A DNA stretch of 64,000 nucleotides from Burkholderia pyrrocinia. GTDB lineage: Bacteria; Pseudomonadota; Gammaproteobacteria; Burkholderiales; Burkholderiaceae. Below the pieces are notes generated by a model. It was not told the origin of the DNA. It made no database searches and was given only the letters and a program-made list of their open reading frames with translations. Numbering within the stretch: position 1 is the stretch's first letter; every line of letters starts with the position of its first letter. Made by a program: the position numbers and the translations under genes. Shown here piece by piece: positions 15,937 to 26,400 of this stretch. Where the stretch lies: NCBI RefSeq assembly GCF_003330765.1, contig NZ_CP024903.1, forward strand, positions 496,001-560,000, in the 5' to 3' direction.

Positions 15937-16635
15937 ATGGATGCGAAAGTGTGCGTGTCCGCTGCCAGTCTTGCGACTGCAGCGGCGCCAGCGGGCGCGG
16001 CGGCAATGGCCGCGCGGACGGCGTCCGGCCGCCTTGGCCGAACCGCTTCGCTTCGCCACGCGTTTTTCGCAATCGTTTGCGTTCTGAGCGCCGCACCCGC
16101 CATACTCGCCGGGGCGCCCGCCGATGCCGACGATCCACCCGACACCGTGCGCATCGTCGCCGCCACGCCCCCCGCCGATCCCGCCATTTCGTCACACGAC
16201 TCGGCGGTGCGTCAGGTCGTGCTGGGCATCATCAGCTTCACGCGCTGGCCGACGACGCCCGTTCGCCTGCATCTGTGCGTGACGGGCCGGCCCGACTACG
16301 CACGCGGCCTGACCGACACGCTGCAGGCCGGCTCGACGCTGCTCGACGTGCAGCGCGTCCGCTTCGACGATCCCGCGCTCGGCATGGCCTGCGACATCGT
16401 CTATCTCGGCACCCTGAGCGAGGATGAGAGAGCGCGGGTGAGAGCCGCAGTGGCCGGCCATTCGGTCCTGACGATCTCGGAACACGATCCGTCCTGCACC
16501 GCAGGCGGTATGTTCTGTCTCAATGTCGACGGCGAACGCGTGTCGTTCGACATCAATCTCGACGCCGTGGCGCGCAGCGGCGTGCGCGTGCACCCGAATG
16601 TGCTCAATCTCGCGCGACGGCCGGGGGCGCCATGA
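15937..16635 (+). CDS. yfiR: YfiR-like periplasmic repressor (DUF4154)
   Basis: This exported protein of the DUF4154/YfiR family, up to 232 residues, restrains the partner diguanylate cyclase in the periplasm. It has a hydrophobic signal segment (HAFFAIVCVLSAAPAILAG). The mature domain runs from the conserved VRQVVLGIISFTRWP through LCVTG, CDIVYLG and VLTISEHDPSCTAGGMFCL to SFDINLDAVARSGVRV and the terminal NLAR motif. Starts at 15937 and at the in-frame ATG at 16006 are both possible; the later one gives the better signal peptide. It overlaps the next gene by ATGA, so the two are coupled. Confidence 0.85.
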   Translation: MDAKVCVSAASLATAAAPAGAAAMAARTASGRLGRTASLRHAFFAIVCVLSAAPAILAGAPADADDPPDTVRIVAATPPADPAISSHDSAVRQVVLGIISFTRWPTTPVRLHLCVTGRPDYARGLTDTLQAGSTLLDVQRVRFDDPALGMACDIVYLGTLSEDERARVRAAVAGHSVLTISEHDPSCTAGGMFCLNVDGERVSFDINLDAVARSGVRVHPNVLNLARRPGAP

Positions 16636-17900
16636 CACGGCCCTTGCTCCCCGTTTCCCGTCCGCGCATACCGCGCCCGACGCTGCAAAGCGTGCTGCGC
16701 CGCGCGCACCTGCGCCTGGCGTTCGTCGCCGTCACGATGGCCGCCGTGTCGTTGATCGTCGTCGCCGTGATCGCGTTGCGTGCGTATGCCGGCAACAACC
16801 TGAACCTGCTGGCCCGCTCGCTCGGTTATACGGTCGAGGCGGCGCTCGTGTTCGGCGACCGCGTCGCTGCGAACGAGGCGATCGCGCTGATCGCCAGCGA
16901 CGAGGACGTGGCGCAGGTGGTGGTCACGGACAGCAAGGACCAGCCATTCGCGACGTGGCAGTTGCCTGCCGGGAACGGCATCGCCCGGCTCGAGCGCGCC
17001 GTCGCCGATCTTGCGTTGCCCGGGCCCGTGACCGTCCCCGTCGTGCATGACGGCATCGTCGTCGGTCAGGTCGTCGTGCGCGGCCGCGGGCACGAGTTCT
17101 TCGGCTTCCTGCTTGGCGGCGTCGGCGGCATTCTCGGCTGCCTGGCCGTCAGCGTGTTCGGTGCGTATGTCAGCTCGAAGCGTCTGCTGCGCAACATCGT
17201 TTCGCCGTTGCGCGCGCTGGCCGGCGTTGCTCATGCCGTGCGGCGCGAGCGTGCGTTCGCGCGGCGGGTCGCGCCCGTGGCGATTGCCGAACTGAACGAG
17301 CTCGGCGACGACTTCAACGCGTTGCTCGACGAATTCGAAGACTGGCAGAACACGCTGCGCGACGAAAACGCGTCGCTCGAATACAAGGCGACGCACGATG
17401 CGCTCACGGGCCTGCCCAACCGCGTGCAGTTCGAGTCCCGCCTCGCGCTCGCTCTCTGCGACGCCGACGTGACGGGCCAGCGGGTTGCGATCCTGTATCT
17501 CGACTGCGACCGCTTCAAGGAGATCAACGATTGCCTTGGCCACGACGCCGGAGACGCGGTGCTGATCGACATCGCGACACGGTTGCGCACGCAAGTGCGC
17601 GAAGGCGATCTGGTCGCTCGCCTGGGCGGCGACGAATTCGCGGTGATGCTGGCGGGCGTACGCGAAGCGGACAGCGTTGGCCGTATCGCCGACGAGATAC
17701 TGTCCGGCATGGCGCCGTCGATCGAGCTGTCCAACGGCCTCATGGTGGCCACCATGATGAGTGCCGGCGTTGCGCTGTATCCCGATCACGCGTCGAACGC
17801 GCGCGGCTTGCTGCGCGCGGCGGATGTCGCGATGTATCGCGCCAAGCGCGCGCGGCCGGGCTCGTGGCAGTTGGCTGAAGGGGTTGTCGGGTCGGCTTGA
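16632..17900 (+). CDS. yfiN: YfiN-like membrane diguanylate cyclase (GGDEF)
   Basis: This 422-residue inner-membrane enzyme makes cyclic di-GMP from GTP. Two membrane helices (about residues 28-54 and 157-180) flank a periplasmic sensor of about 100 residues. A HAMP-like linker follows (RNIVSPLRALAGVAHAV) and then a full GGDEF domain. The active-site motif RLGGDEF is intact, and an RxxD product-inhibition site (REGD) lies five residues before it. In the known YfiBNR system the periplasmic YfiR holds the cyclase inactive and the outer-membrane lipoprotein YfiB sequesters YfiR. The gene order here (R-N-B) supports the same circuit, which would couple envelope stress to biofilm formation. Confidence 0.88.
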   Translation: MTRPLLPVSRPRIPRPTLQSVLRRAHLRLAFVAVTMAAVSLIVVAVIALRAYAGNNLNLLARSLGYTVEAALVFGDRVAANEAIALIASDEDVAQVVVTDSKDQPFATWQLPAGNGIARLERAVADLALPGPVTVPVVHDGIVVGQVVVRGRGHEFFGFLLGGVGGILGCLAVSVFGAYVSSKRLLRNIVSPLRALAGVAHAVRRERAFARRVAPVAIAELNELGDDFNALLDEFEDWQNTLRDENASLEYKATHDALTGLPNRVQFESRLALALCDADVTGQRVAILYLDCDRFKEINDCLGHDAGDAVLIDIATRLRTQVREGDLVARLGGDEFAVMLAGVREADSVGRIADEILSGMAPSIELSNGLMVATMMSAGVALYPDHASNARGLLRAADVAMYRAKRARPGSWQLAEGVVGSA

Positions 17901-17986
17901 GGTTTGTCGTTTCGTGCAGTGGGCGAGGTCGCAGCAGCGGATTGAAAAAAGCGCGCGCAACGCGGGCGCAACCGAAGGGGTCGATC

Positions 17987-18496
17987 ATGGAAAACTCGTT
18001 TCCTGTGAGCATTGGGAGGATGTGCGTCTGGGGCGCGCTGCTTCTGTGCATGCTGCTGGGGGGCTGCAAGACGCCGCCGCTTCACCGAGGCCTGACGCAG
18101 ACGCAGGTCACGGCGCTCAAGTCGGCTGGGTTCCAGGAGACCCAGCAGGGTTTCGAGTTCGGCTCGGCCGGACCGATCCTGTTCGACTTCGATCGCTATA
18201 ACCTCAAGCCGGATGTGCGGCGGATCGTCGAGCGGATTGGTCGCACGCTCAGGTCGGCGGGGATTAATGGGGTGCGGGTCTATGGGTACTCGGATAATGA
18301 GGGGGTGGATGACTATGACGTCGAGTTGTCGAGGCGGCGGGCCGAGGTCGTGGCGATCGAGCTTGTCGACGTAGGGCTGGATGCGAAGCGGATTGCGATC
18401 GAGGGGAGAGGGAAGCTCGATCCGGTGGGGGATAACCGGACGCCGGCAGGACGTGCGCAGAATCGGCGGGCGGCGATTGTGGTTTCGCCGAGGTGA
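17987..18496 (+). CDS. yfiB: YfiB-like OmpA-family lipoprotein
   Basis: The frame is open from the yfiN stop, but the ATG at 17987 with GAAGGGG upstream gives a proper lipoprotein signal (LLLCMLLGGC). The mature protein is a peptidoglycan-binding OmpA domain: ILFDFDRYNLKPDVRRIV, VYGYSDNEG in place of the usual GHTDxxG, LSRRRAEVV, then NRTPAGRAQNRRAAIV. It probably relieves YfiR repression of the cyclase at the outer membrane. Its last ~190 bp are repeated, diverged, at 31959-32145, on the far side of the T6SS island. Confidence 0.85.
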   Translation: MENSFPVSIGRMCVWGALLLCMLLGGCKTPPLHRGLTQTQVTALKSAGFQETQQGFEFGSAGPILFDFDRYNLKPDVRRIVERIGRTLRSAGINGVRVYGYSDNEGVDDYDVELSRRRAEVVAIELVDVGLDAKRIAIEGRGKLDPVGDNRTPAGRAQNRRAAIVVSPR

Positions 18497-18499
18497 AGG
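18310..18499 (+). repeat. Direct repeat, left copy (3' end of yfiB)
   Basis: This stretch, from GACTATGACGTCGAG through the yfiB stop codon, is matched by 31959-32145 with scattered substitutions and one small length difference. The two copies flank the tssF-vgrG-rhs-immunity island. Confidence 0.85.
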
Positions 18500-18872
18500 G
18501 ACTCAGGGGCGATGGGCAGGGGCGAAGACGTAAATCGCGTATTCACGGCAGCGGTTGCGCGTGGTCACTTGCCGACAAGCAAGCCCGCCAGTCCGCTCGG
18601 AAAATATGGATACGGAAATGTTTCGGTGCGCTCGGTTGTCACTCGTTTGCCATCATCGTCACGTAGACACACTGGGTGTCTGCCCAACACAAGCAGCGGA
18701 TCGTCATGTTCACCGCGTGCGGGACGGATCATCGGCTGAAGCGGTCATTTGCGATTGGAAGCCGCTCAATTAATTCGAGATGGGGCTTTCATTTGCCTGA
18801 GTAAAATCGTTCCGTCAGTTTTTTTGAACGTCGCGTCGGCATTTGGCTAGCGCGGCGCCGACCGGAACGTGT
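18500..18872. other. Intergenic region upstream of tssF
   Basis: No gene can be supported; the short frames here lack RBS and motifs. The sequence is mixed in composition and includes an AT-rich patch at 18765-18830. It should contain the promoter of the T6SS island, but I cannot point to clear -35/-10 boxes. Confidence 0.4.
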
Positions 18873-20738
18873 ATGGCCATCGAACCCAAGGATCTGCTTC
18901 CGCACTTCGAACGCGAGCTGGCGCTGCTGCGCCGTTCGATGCAGACGTTTGCGCAGCGTTTTCCTAAAATCGCCGCTCGCCTGGCGATCACCGGCGAGCA
19001 TTCGGAAGACCCGCACGTCGAACGTTTGTTGCAGTCGTTCGCATTGATGTCGTCGTCTCACGACATCCGCCTCGAGGATGATGTGCCCGCTTTTACGCAC
19101 AGCTTTCTCGAGACGCTGCACGGCGCGTTCCTGCGCCCGTTTCCTTCCTGCGCGATTGCGCAATTTCATGGCGACCGGACCGGCAAACCGACCGGGCCTC
19201 GTGTCATCGCCAGCGGCGAGCAACTGATCGCACCGGCCGGTCGGGAAGTATTTCGGATGACGGATGAAGTCACGATTGTGCCGCTGACCGTCTCGGCGGT
19301 GCGTTACGCGACGTCGGCGATCGCACCGCGCGACGCGGTGTTACCCGCCGAAACGACCGGGCTGCTGACCGTCACGTTTGACCTGACCGCGCCGGAAGCC
19401 ACGTTCGCGATCGTGCCGGACAGGCTGCGTCTGCACTTCACCGGCGCGCGCGAGATCGTCGCGGCACTTACGGACGCCCTATTGGTTCTTGCCGTACGCG
19501 GTTTCGCCGAGGTAGACGATTCCGGACGCTGGAAGCGTCTTCCGGACATGGCATTCTCGGCCGTCGGCCTCGAGCCGGGCGACGCGCTGCTCGATATGCC
19601 GCCGAACGAGGCCCTTGTGCCGTTTCACCTGCTGATGGCGTACTGCGCCGTTCCGGAACGCTTCGACTTTGTCGACCTCGACATGCGGCTCCTCAAGCGG
19701 TGCGCCGGCGGCAGTCGTCGCGTCGCGCTGCACCTGGCGATTGCGGGGGTGCATCCGGACTCTCATCGTGCCCAACGTCTGGCCGCCGCGACAGCCGAAC
19801 ATGTACGGTTGTTTTGTACGCCCGCGATCAACCTTTTCCCGGACGACGCCGAGCCGATCGAGACGCAAGCCGGTCGCTCGTCTTACCCGGTGAAGCCGCT
19901 TGCGCAGAAGAACGCGACGCAGGTGAGCATCTGGTCGATCGACACCGTTCGTCAGACTTCCGGCGCGGGGGCGTCGATCCTGACGCCGTTCCGGTCGCTG
20001 CAGCATGGCATGGGCACCCTTCCGGGGCTGTACTGGACGGTGTTGCGCGATGACGCCCGACGGGCACCGAAGACACCCGTCGATACGCCGGCCGGACAGG
20101 TGCCGGCCCCGGACGAGACCGCAGACCTGCTTCACGGCGTTGAACTGGAACTGATCGACCGCGACGGCCGGCCTGCCGATCCCGGGCAGCGCAAACTGGC
20201 GATCCGGCTTTCCTGCACGCAGGGCGATCTGTCCGGGATGCGGGAACGCGAGCTGGCCTTGTGCACCGGTGATCCGGCGGGAACGATCACGCTGTTGAAC
20301 CGGCCCACCCGGAGCCGGCCGCCGGCCTTCCGCCACGGCGAGCTGTGGAATCTGCTGTCGCTGCTCGTGCCGCAGACGATTCGGCTGGACAACGGCGGTG
20401 CGATCCAGCTGAGGCAGCTTTGCACACGCTGGGCGGAATGCTCGGTCGACGCCGGGCGGCGTTTCGATGCGCTCGTCTCGTTGTCGAGCGCACGGGTTCG
20501 GCGCTGGATGCCCGGTAAGCCGGCGTCGGCGTTCGTGCAGGGGCTCGAAGTGCGACTGGTGGTGGATGAACAGCGGTTCGCCGCGTTCAGTCTGGGCGGA
20601 CTCGCGCACGTGATGGATCGGTTCTTCGCACCGTATGTTCCTGTCACGAGCTTCGTGCAGATTGTGCTGTTTTCAGCGCATACCGGCGCGTCGCTTTACC
20701 GCGGGCAACCGCGTCCGGGCGCCCAGCCGCTGGTCTAG
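18873..20738 (+). CDS. tssF: T6SS baseplate protein TssF (VasA/ImpG family), orphan copy
   Basis: At about 621 residues this is the usual length of TssF, which forms the wedge of the T6SS baseplate with TssK, TssG and TssE. The N-terminus LLPHFERELALLRRSMQTFAQRFPKIAARLAI..EHSEDPHVERLLQSFAL is the family signature (shown in part). The conserved PALTHSFLETL-type segment and the C-terminal QGLEVRLVVDEQRF and SFVQIVLFS motifs follow. The ATG at 18873 is preferred over the upstream TTG. No other baseplate or sheath genes are present, so this copy is separate from the main T6SS cluster and lies directly before vgrG. Confidence 0.85.
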   Translation: MAIEPKDLLPHFERELALLRRSMQTFAQRFPKIAARLAITGEHSEDPHVERLLQSFALMSSSHDIRLEDDVPAFTHSFLETLHGAFLRPFPSCAIAQFHGDRTGKPTGPRVIASGEQLIAPAGREVFRMTDEVTIVPLTVSAVRYATSAIAPRDAVLPAETTGLLTVTFDLTAPEATFAIVPDRLRLHFTGAREIVAALTDALLVLAVRGFAEVDDSGRWKRLPDMAFSAVGLEPGDALLDMPPNEALVPFHLLMAYCAVPERFDFVDLDMRLLKRCAGGSRRVALHLAIAGVHPDSHRAQRLAAATAEHVRLFCTPAINLFPDDAEPIETQAGRSSYPVKPLAQKNATQVSIWSIDTVRQTSGAGASILTPFRSLQHGMGTLPGLYWTVLRDDARRAPKTPVDTPAGQVPAPDETADLLHGVELELIDRDGRPADPGQRKLAIRLSCTQGDLSGMRERELALCTGDPAGTITLLNRPTRSRPPAFRHGELWNLLSLLVPQTIRLDNGGAIQLRQLCTRWAECSVDAGRRFDALVSLSSARVRRWMPGKPASAFVQGLEVRLVVDEQRFAAFSLGGLAHVMDRFFAPYVPVTSFVQIVLFSAHTGASLYRGQPRPGAQPLV

Positions 20739-20871
20739 TTTTGCGATTTTCAGGGCCTGAACGGAAACGTTTGCGAGTATCTTTCGCGCGGTCGAAATTT
20801 ATCCTACATTATCGGGGCTTCAGGCCGGTCAACCGGCCCACGGAACCTGAGATCCTAAGCAAGGAACAAGA

Positions 20872-23010
20872 ATGAGTTTCGCTCCGAACGGGGGTATTCC
20901 CAATGGTTTGGGCGGCGGTGCGCTCGGCTCCTTGAGCGCGCTCGGCGGCCTGGCAGGCCCGGTCGCATCGAGTGTTGCCGGAAGCCTCGGGCCGCTCGCG
21001 GGCCTGGCCGGGCACGTCGATACCGTCCAGCGCGCGATGCAGCTCGCGCAGACCGGCTTCTCGCTGATGGACAAGACGCCCGGCGCGGTTGCCGAAGCGA
21101 TCAACGGCGCCGCCAACCCCGCGCGCCTGACCCAGCTCAATCGCTACGTGACGCTCGACACGCCGCTCGGCCCGGACGTGCTGCTGGTGAGTGCCGCTGT
21201 CGTCGACGAGTACGTGAACCGGCTGCCGGAAATCCACCTCGACCTGCTGTCGCATCGCCACGATCTCCGCCCCGACGATCTGATCGGCCAGCAGGTCAAG
21301 ATCCGGTTCGATCAGCAGGCGCGCTTGTCGACGCTCGAACGCGTCGTGGCATCGGGCACCGGCGACAACGACCGTTACTTCGACGGTTACGTCGCGTCGT
21401 TCGACCGCGCCGGCAATCCCGGGAATGTCACGCAGTACCACCTGACGGCGGTGCCGTGGTTCTGGTTCCTGACGCGCTCGACGGACTGCCGGATTTTCCA
21501 GAACAAGACCGCGCAGGACATCCTCACCGAGATTTTCCAGGAGCACGGCTTTTCCGATTTCGTGTTCGATATCCGGACGAGTCAGAAGCCGCTCGAGTAC
21601 GTCGTGATGTACCAGGAGAGCTACTACAACTTCTGCGCACGATTGATGGAGCAGGAGGGGCTGGTCTGGACGCACCGCTACGAGAAGGACAAGCACATGC
21701 TTGTGATCGGCGACACGAATTTGCTGTTCCGTCCGATCGACGGGCTGGCAACCGTGCCGTTCGCCGCCACCGAGGCGAGCGAGGACAGCGGCATCGACCA
21801 GTTGCACGAAGGCCGGCGCTTCGGTGTCGGCAAGGTCACGTTTCGCGACTTCAATCACCAGAATCCATCGTCGCCGCTGATGCTGGTGGAGGCTGGGCCG
21901 CAGAACCTCAAGCACGCGCGGCTCGACGCGACCGAGCGGTTCGAGCACCAGTCGCTGTACGACGACGGCGACGACGGCAACCGCTACGCCCGTTTTGCGA
22001 TGGAGGCCGAGGAGGTGCAGGCCCATCGCTATACCGGCGGCGGCTACGCGTGGCGCATGACCACCGCTGGCGCCGTCGCCGTGGCGAATCACCCGGTCCT
22101 CGCGAACAATCAGGAATACGTGATCCTGCACGTGCGTCACGAGGCGGTGAACGACTACACGCAGCACAGCGCAAAGCTGCCGTACCGCAACAGCTTCGCG
22201 TTGCTGCCGAAGAAGATTCCGTACCGCGCGCCGCGCGGCACGCCGAAGCCGGTGATTCATGGCACGCAATCGGCGATCGTGGTGGGCCCCAAGGGCGAGG
22301 AAATCTACACCAACGGGAGCGCCGTGAAGGTGCACTTCCCGTGGGACCGGCGCGGCAAGAACGACGGATCCGACTCGATGTGGGTGCGCGTGTCGCAACC
22401 GTGGGCGGGCGACGGCTGGGGGGCGGCCGCGATTCCGCGAATCAAGCAGGAGGTGCTCGTCGCGTTCAATCAGGGCGATCCGGACAACCCCGTGATCGTG
22501 GGCCGCGTGTTCAACGGCGAGCAAGGCAACCCGTACCACGGTGCTGCCGGCCAGACGATGGGGATCAAGAGCCAGACGCACAAGGGGCAGGGCTCGAACG
22601 AGATCCGCATGACCGACACGAACGGCATGCAGGAATTCTTCATGCACGCCCAGAAGGACATGAACACCGTGGTCGAGAACAGCGAGACGCACAAGGTGCT
22701 GGGGCCGATGCGTACCGTCCTGGTGGCGACGGGTAGCGAAGAAAAGCAGATTCCGCAGGGCAACCTGACCGAGACGATCGCCGAGAAGCGCAGTACGACC
22801 GCGACCACGGTCGAGGTGACGACGCCGGCCAAGGATGGGGGCGGCGGCACGCAGGCCCACGTGGCCGAGCGCGGCATCCTGCTGAAGGTGCAGGACAGCT
22901 CGATCTCGCTCGCGCCCGAAGGCATTCGCCTCGAGCACAAGGGCTCCGTGATCCTGATGACCGACGACGGCGTGATGGTCAACGGCCAGCGCATCGATCT
23001 CAACAAATAA
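20872..23010 (+). CDS. vgrG: T6SS spike protein VgrG
   Basis: This 712-residue spike carries a gp27-like part (from about residue 90: LNRYVTLDTPLGPDVLLV, then EYVVMYQESYYNFCARLMEQEGL) and a gp5-like OB/needle part (VKVHFPWDRRGKNDGSDSMWVRVSQPWAG, shown in part; then FNQGDPDNPVIVGRVFNG). It ends in beta-prism repeats. The first ~88 residues are an unusual Gly/Ala/Leu-rich extension before the normal VgrG start. AAGGAAC precedes the ATG. The chaperone and PAAR-Rhs effector genes follow immediately, so this VgrG probably delivers that effector. Confidence 0.92.
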   Translation: MSFAPNGGIPNGLGGGALGSLSALGGLAGPVASSVAGSLGPLAGLAGHVDTVQRAMQLAQTGFSLMDKTPGAVAEAINGAANPARLTQLNRYVTLDTPLGPDVLLVSAAVVDEYVNRLPEIHLDLLSHRHDLRPDDLIGQQVKIRFDQQARLSTLERVVASGTGDNDRYFDGYVASFDRAGNPGNVTQYHLTAVPWFWFLTRSTDCRIFQNKTAQDILTEIFQEHGFSDFVFDIRTSQKPLEYVVMYQESYYNFCARLMEQEGLVWTHRYEKDKHMLVIGDTNLLFRPIDGLATVPFAATEASEDSGIDQLHEGRRFGVGKVTFRDFNHQNPSSPLMLVEAGPQNLKHARLDATERFEHQSLYDDGDDGNRYARFAMEAEEVQAHRYTGGGYAWRMTTAGAVAVANHPVLANNQEYVILHVRHEAVNDYTQHSAKLPYRNSFALLPKKIPYRAPRGTPKPVIHGTQSAIVVGPKGEEIYTNGSAVKVHFPWDRRGKNDGSDSMWVRVSQPWAGDGWGAAAIPRIKQEVLVAFNQGDPDNPVIVGRVFNGEQGNPYHGAAGQTMGIKSQTHKGQGSNEIRMTDTNGMQEFFMHAQKDMNTVVENSETHKVLGPMRTVLVATGSEEKQIPQGNLTETIAEKRSTTATTVEVTTPAKDGGGGTQAHVAERGILLKVQDSSISLAPEGIRLEHKGSVILMTDDGVMVNGQRIDLNK

Positions 23011-23027
23011 CACGCACCCAACCAGCC

Positions 23028-23486
23028 ATGCACTACGCAATCCACGAAGGCACCTTCGAGCTGCCGGACGCGGCGCTCGACCGCACCGTCAACATCCTCG
23101 TGATGAACGCCGGCCCCGGCGGCCTCAACCTCGTGATCGCCCGTGGGCGGCTGCGCGACGGGGAGAATCTCGACGCGTTTGTCGCGCGAGAATGGGAAGT
23201 GGCGTCGCGCGATGCCAAGATGCTCACCGAGAAGGCGCGCCGGCCGGTCACGGTGGCCGAGCGCGCGGGCATCCAGATCGATTCCACGCACGAACGGGAC
23301 GGCCGGCTCTGGCATCAGATGCAAACGATGTTTCCGGCGGACGACACCGGCCGCGTGCTCGTGATGACGCTGACCAGTGCGGCACCGCTGACCGGCGAAC
23401 AGCAGGCGATCGCCGACCGCATGCTCGCCAGTTTTCAGCCGCGCGCGGTTCGACCGACCCTGCTCGGGCCCGGTGACGCGTCGTGA
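23028..23486 (+). CDS. Eag/DcrB-family effector chaperone (DUF1795)
   Basis: This 152-residue cytoplasmic protein has the DUF1795 fold pattern (HEGTFELPDAALDRTVNILV, LNLVIARGRL, ...LVMTLTSAAPLTGEQQ). Members next to PAAR-containing Rhs genes (Eag proteins) shield the N-terminal membrane helices of the effector and load it on VgrG. Its stop overlaps the GTG start of the rhs gene. The tight vgrG-eag-rhs order and the N-terminal hydrophobic helix of the effector fit this role well. Confidence 0.85.
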   Translation: MHYAIHEGTFELPDAALDRTVNILVMNAGPGGLNLVIARGRLRDGENLDAFVAREWEVASRDAKMLTEKARRPVTVAERAGIQIDSTHERDGRLWHQMQTMFPADDTGRVLVMTLTSAAPLTGEQQAIADRMLASFQPRAVRPTLLGPGDAS

Positions 23487-26400
23487 GCGCGGAACACTTC
23501 GCGGCCGCGCGCTTCGAAGACCCGATCCAGCACACGTCGTTCTGGGGTGAGCTCGCCGCCACGGCCGGTTCGGTGATCGGCGGCGCCATCATCGGCGGAT
23601 TGGTGGCGGAGGCGATGGAGGGGCTGGTGTTCGTCGGCCTGGCCGCGCTCGAAATCGGCACCGCCGGCCTGGCGACGCCGCTCGTGATCGCGATCGGCGT
23701 CGGCGTGGCGGTCGGCTCGGGCGCGCTGATGGAAGCGAGCGGCATGAACGACGCCATCGACGACGGCGCCAAGGCGCTGGCCGACTCGATCGCGCCGCCC
23801 GAGATCAAAGGCAAGATCGCGAGCGGCTCGGGGAACGTTTACGTCAACGACAAGGCGGCTGCGCGCGCGGCGCGGCCGGGCGACCTCGACACCGTCGCCT
23901 GCACGGATCACTCCGGCCCGCAGATGATCGCCGACGGTTCGGGGAGCGTTTACATCAACGATCATCCCGCAGCGCGCGTCGGCGACAAGACGACTTGCGA
24001 CGGCACGATTGCCGAAGGCTCGGACAACGTGTTCATCGGCGGCGGCACGCAGCGGGTGCGGGACGTCAAGTCGGCCACGCGTCTCGGGTGGTTGGGCGCG
24101 GCGCTCGGCATTGCGCTGGCGGTCTGTGGCCGCGGCAAGATGAGCTGGGGGCAGTTTCTGAAGAGCAAGGTGCCGTGTATCGCGATGAATTTCGCGGCCA
24201 GTGCCTTCGGTACCTGGCTGGGCAGTCTGGCGAGGCCGTCAGCCGGCCACCCGGTCAACGTCATTACCGGCGGCAAGATTCTCGATGGCACGGACGACAC
24301 CGACTTCGCATTGCCCGGGCCGCTGCCGATCGTGTGGCGGCGTTTCTACAGCAGCCACGACGACCGTGCCGACAGCCTGTTCGGGCCGGGCTGGAGCGTG
24401 CCGATCAGTGTCGAATTGCGGCTCGCGCGCGAACATGGCGAAGTCACGTCGATCACGTATTGGGACGAACAGGGCCGCGATATCGTATTCCCGGCCGTGC
24501 CGCCGGGCGAGAGCCATTTCAGCGTTCCCGAAGGCATTTACCTGATCTGCACCGCCGGCGGCCACTACGTGGTCGAAACGGTCGACGGGCTGTATCGCGA
24601 TTTCGGCCGTGCCCGCAGCGATGCGGACAGCGAGGGGCTCAAGCTGTGGCGCCTCGAGGATCGCAACGGCAACTGGATCGAGGTGGAGCAGGAAGCCTCC
24701 GGTGACGTGATGCGGCCCGCCAGGCTGCATGACAGCGCGGGCCGCCTGCTGACGCTGGCCTACGATGGATCGCACCCTCGACGCATTGCCACGATCGAGC
24801 TGACCCGTGGTGTGGACGGTGAGCAACCCGACATGCTGGTGCGTTATGCGTACAGCGATGCGGGCGAACTGGTGGCCGTGACCGATCGCAGCGGCCACAC
24901 CGGGCGACGCTTCGCATACGAGCGTGGACTGATGGTCCAGCATACGTTGCGCGGCGGCCTGCAATGCTTTTACGCGTGGCAGGGTGTCGGCCGCGACGCG
25001 CGTGTCGTGCGCCACTGGACCGACGACGGCGAAGCGTACACGTTCAACGCGGATCTCGCGCAGCGTACGGTGACGATTACCGACCAGACCGGCCGCGTTA
25101 CGCACTGGACGTGGAACGAGGATCAGCAGCCGACGAGCCATACGGATGCCGAAGGCCACGTGTGGCAGTTGCAGTGGAACGCGATGCGGCAGTTGGTCAG
25201 TACGACCGATCCGGCCGGGCATACGACCCGCTTCGAATACGACGAGCGGGGGCGGCAGACCCAGCGTATCGATGCGCTGGGCCAGGTTGAACGCACCGAG
25301 TGGAACGGGCACTACGATCTGCCTGTCGCCGAAACCGATCCGGCCAATGCGCGCTGGATCTACCGCTACGACGATCGCGGCAACCTGACGATGGCGCGCG
25401 ATCCGGCAGGCTTCGCGACCGAGTATCACCGGGATGAGCGCGGGCTGGTGCATACGATCCGCGATGCGCGTGGCGGGTACAAGTTCCTCGAATGGAATGA
25501 CCGTGCGCAGTTGATTTCGTACACCGATTGCTCCGGCAAGGTCACGCGGTTTGCGTATGACGCACGTGGCGCGCTCGCGCGTGTGACCGATGCGGCCGGG
25601 CAGGCTACCGTGTATGAAGCGGATGCGATGGGGCGGGTCACGGGGATCGGGACGGCCGACGGTGCCCGGCAGACGTTTCGTTACGATGCGGCCGGGCGGC
25701 TTGTTGAGGTGGTCGATGCGAATCAGCGCAGCACGCGCTATGAGTTGAATCCTCGTGGATTGTTGCTGTCGCGTACTGACGCGGCTGATCGTGTTGTGCG
25801 GTTCGGGTACGACGATGCGTTCCGGCTGGCGAGTCTGACCAACGAGAATCGGGAGACCTATCGCTTTCGCTATGACCGACGTGACCTGTTGAGCGAGGAG
25901 GTTGGGCTGGAGGGTAACGTCCGCTCGTATGAGTACGATGCTCGTGGACTGGGCGTCGCGCTTAGAGAGGGGAAACGCCAAACCACCTACGAGCGCGACG
26001 CGCTCGGGCGGTTGACGGCCAAGGCATCCGGGCGCGAGCGTTGCGAATACCTGTACGACAAGGCAAGCCGGATCACGTCCGGTGAGTTGCATACGCTCAC
26101 GGCGCGCGGCCCGTCGCTGAAAAATCGCGTCAACCTGAAATACGACGCGCGCGGCGAAGTGCTCGAGGAGTACACGCCAACGGGCTGGCTCGCGCACACG
26201 TACGACGAACTCGGCAACCGGGTCAGCACCACGATCTCGGGTGAGCGCACGATCGACTGGCTGCATTACGGCTCCGGGCATGTGCACCAGATCCGTGTCG
26301 ATGGCGCGGCGATCGCCGACATCGAACGAGACGACCTGCATCGAGAAGTGCTGCGCACACAGGGCAGCCTGACCAGCCAGTTCGGATACGACGCGGTTGG

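Noticed and set aside
15571..16059. Minus-strand frame near the end of the CDI array suspected to be a transposase remnant.
   Set aside because: I could find no DDE or other transposase motif, terminal inverted repeats or target duplications. No insertion sequence can be supported anywhere in the window.
16401..17960. 519-codon minus-strand frame across the yfiR-yfiN region.
   Set aside because: The plus strand holds DUF4154 and GGDEF motifs with overlapping ATGA coupling; the minus frame has no motif and no RBS.
18512..18773. Two small frames between yfiB and tssF.
   Set aside because: They overlap each other, lack ribosome sites and motifs, and lie in sequence of mixed composition.
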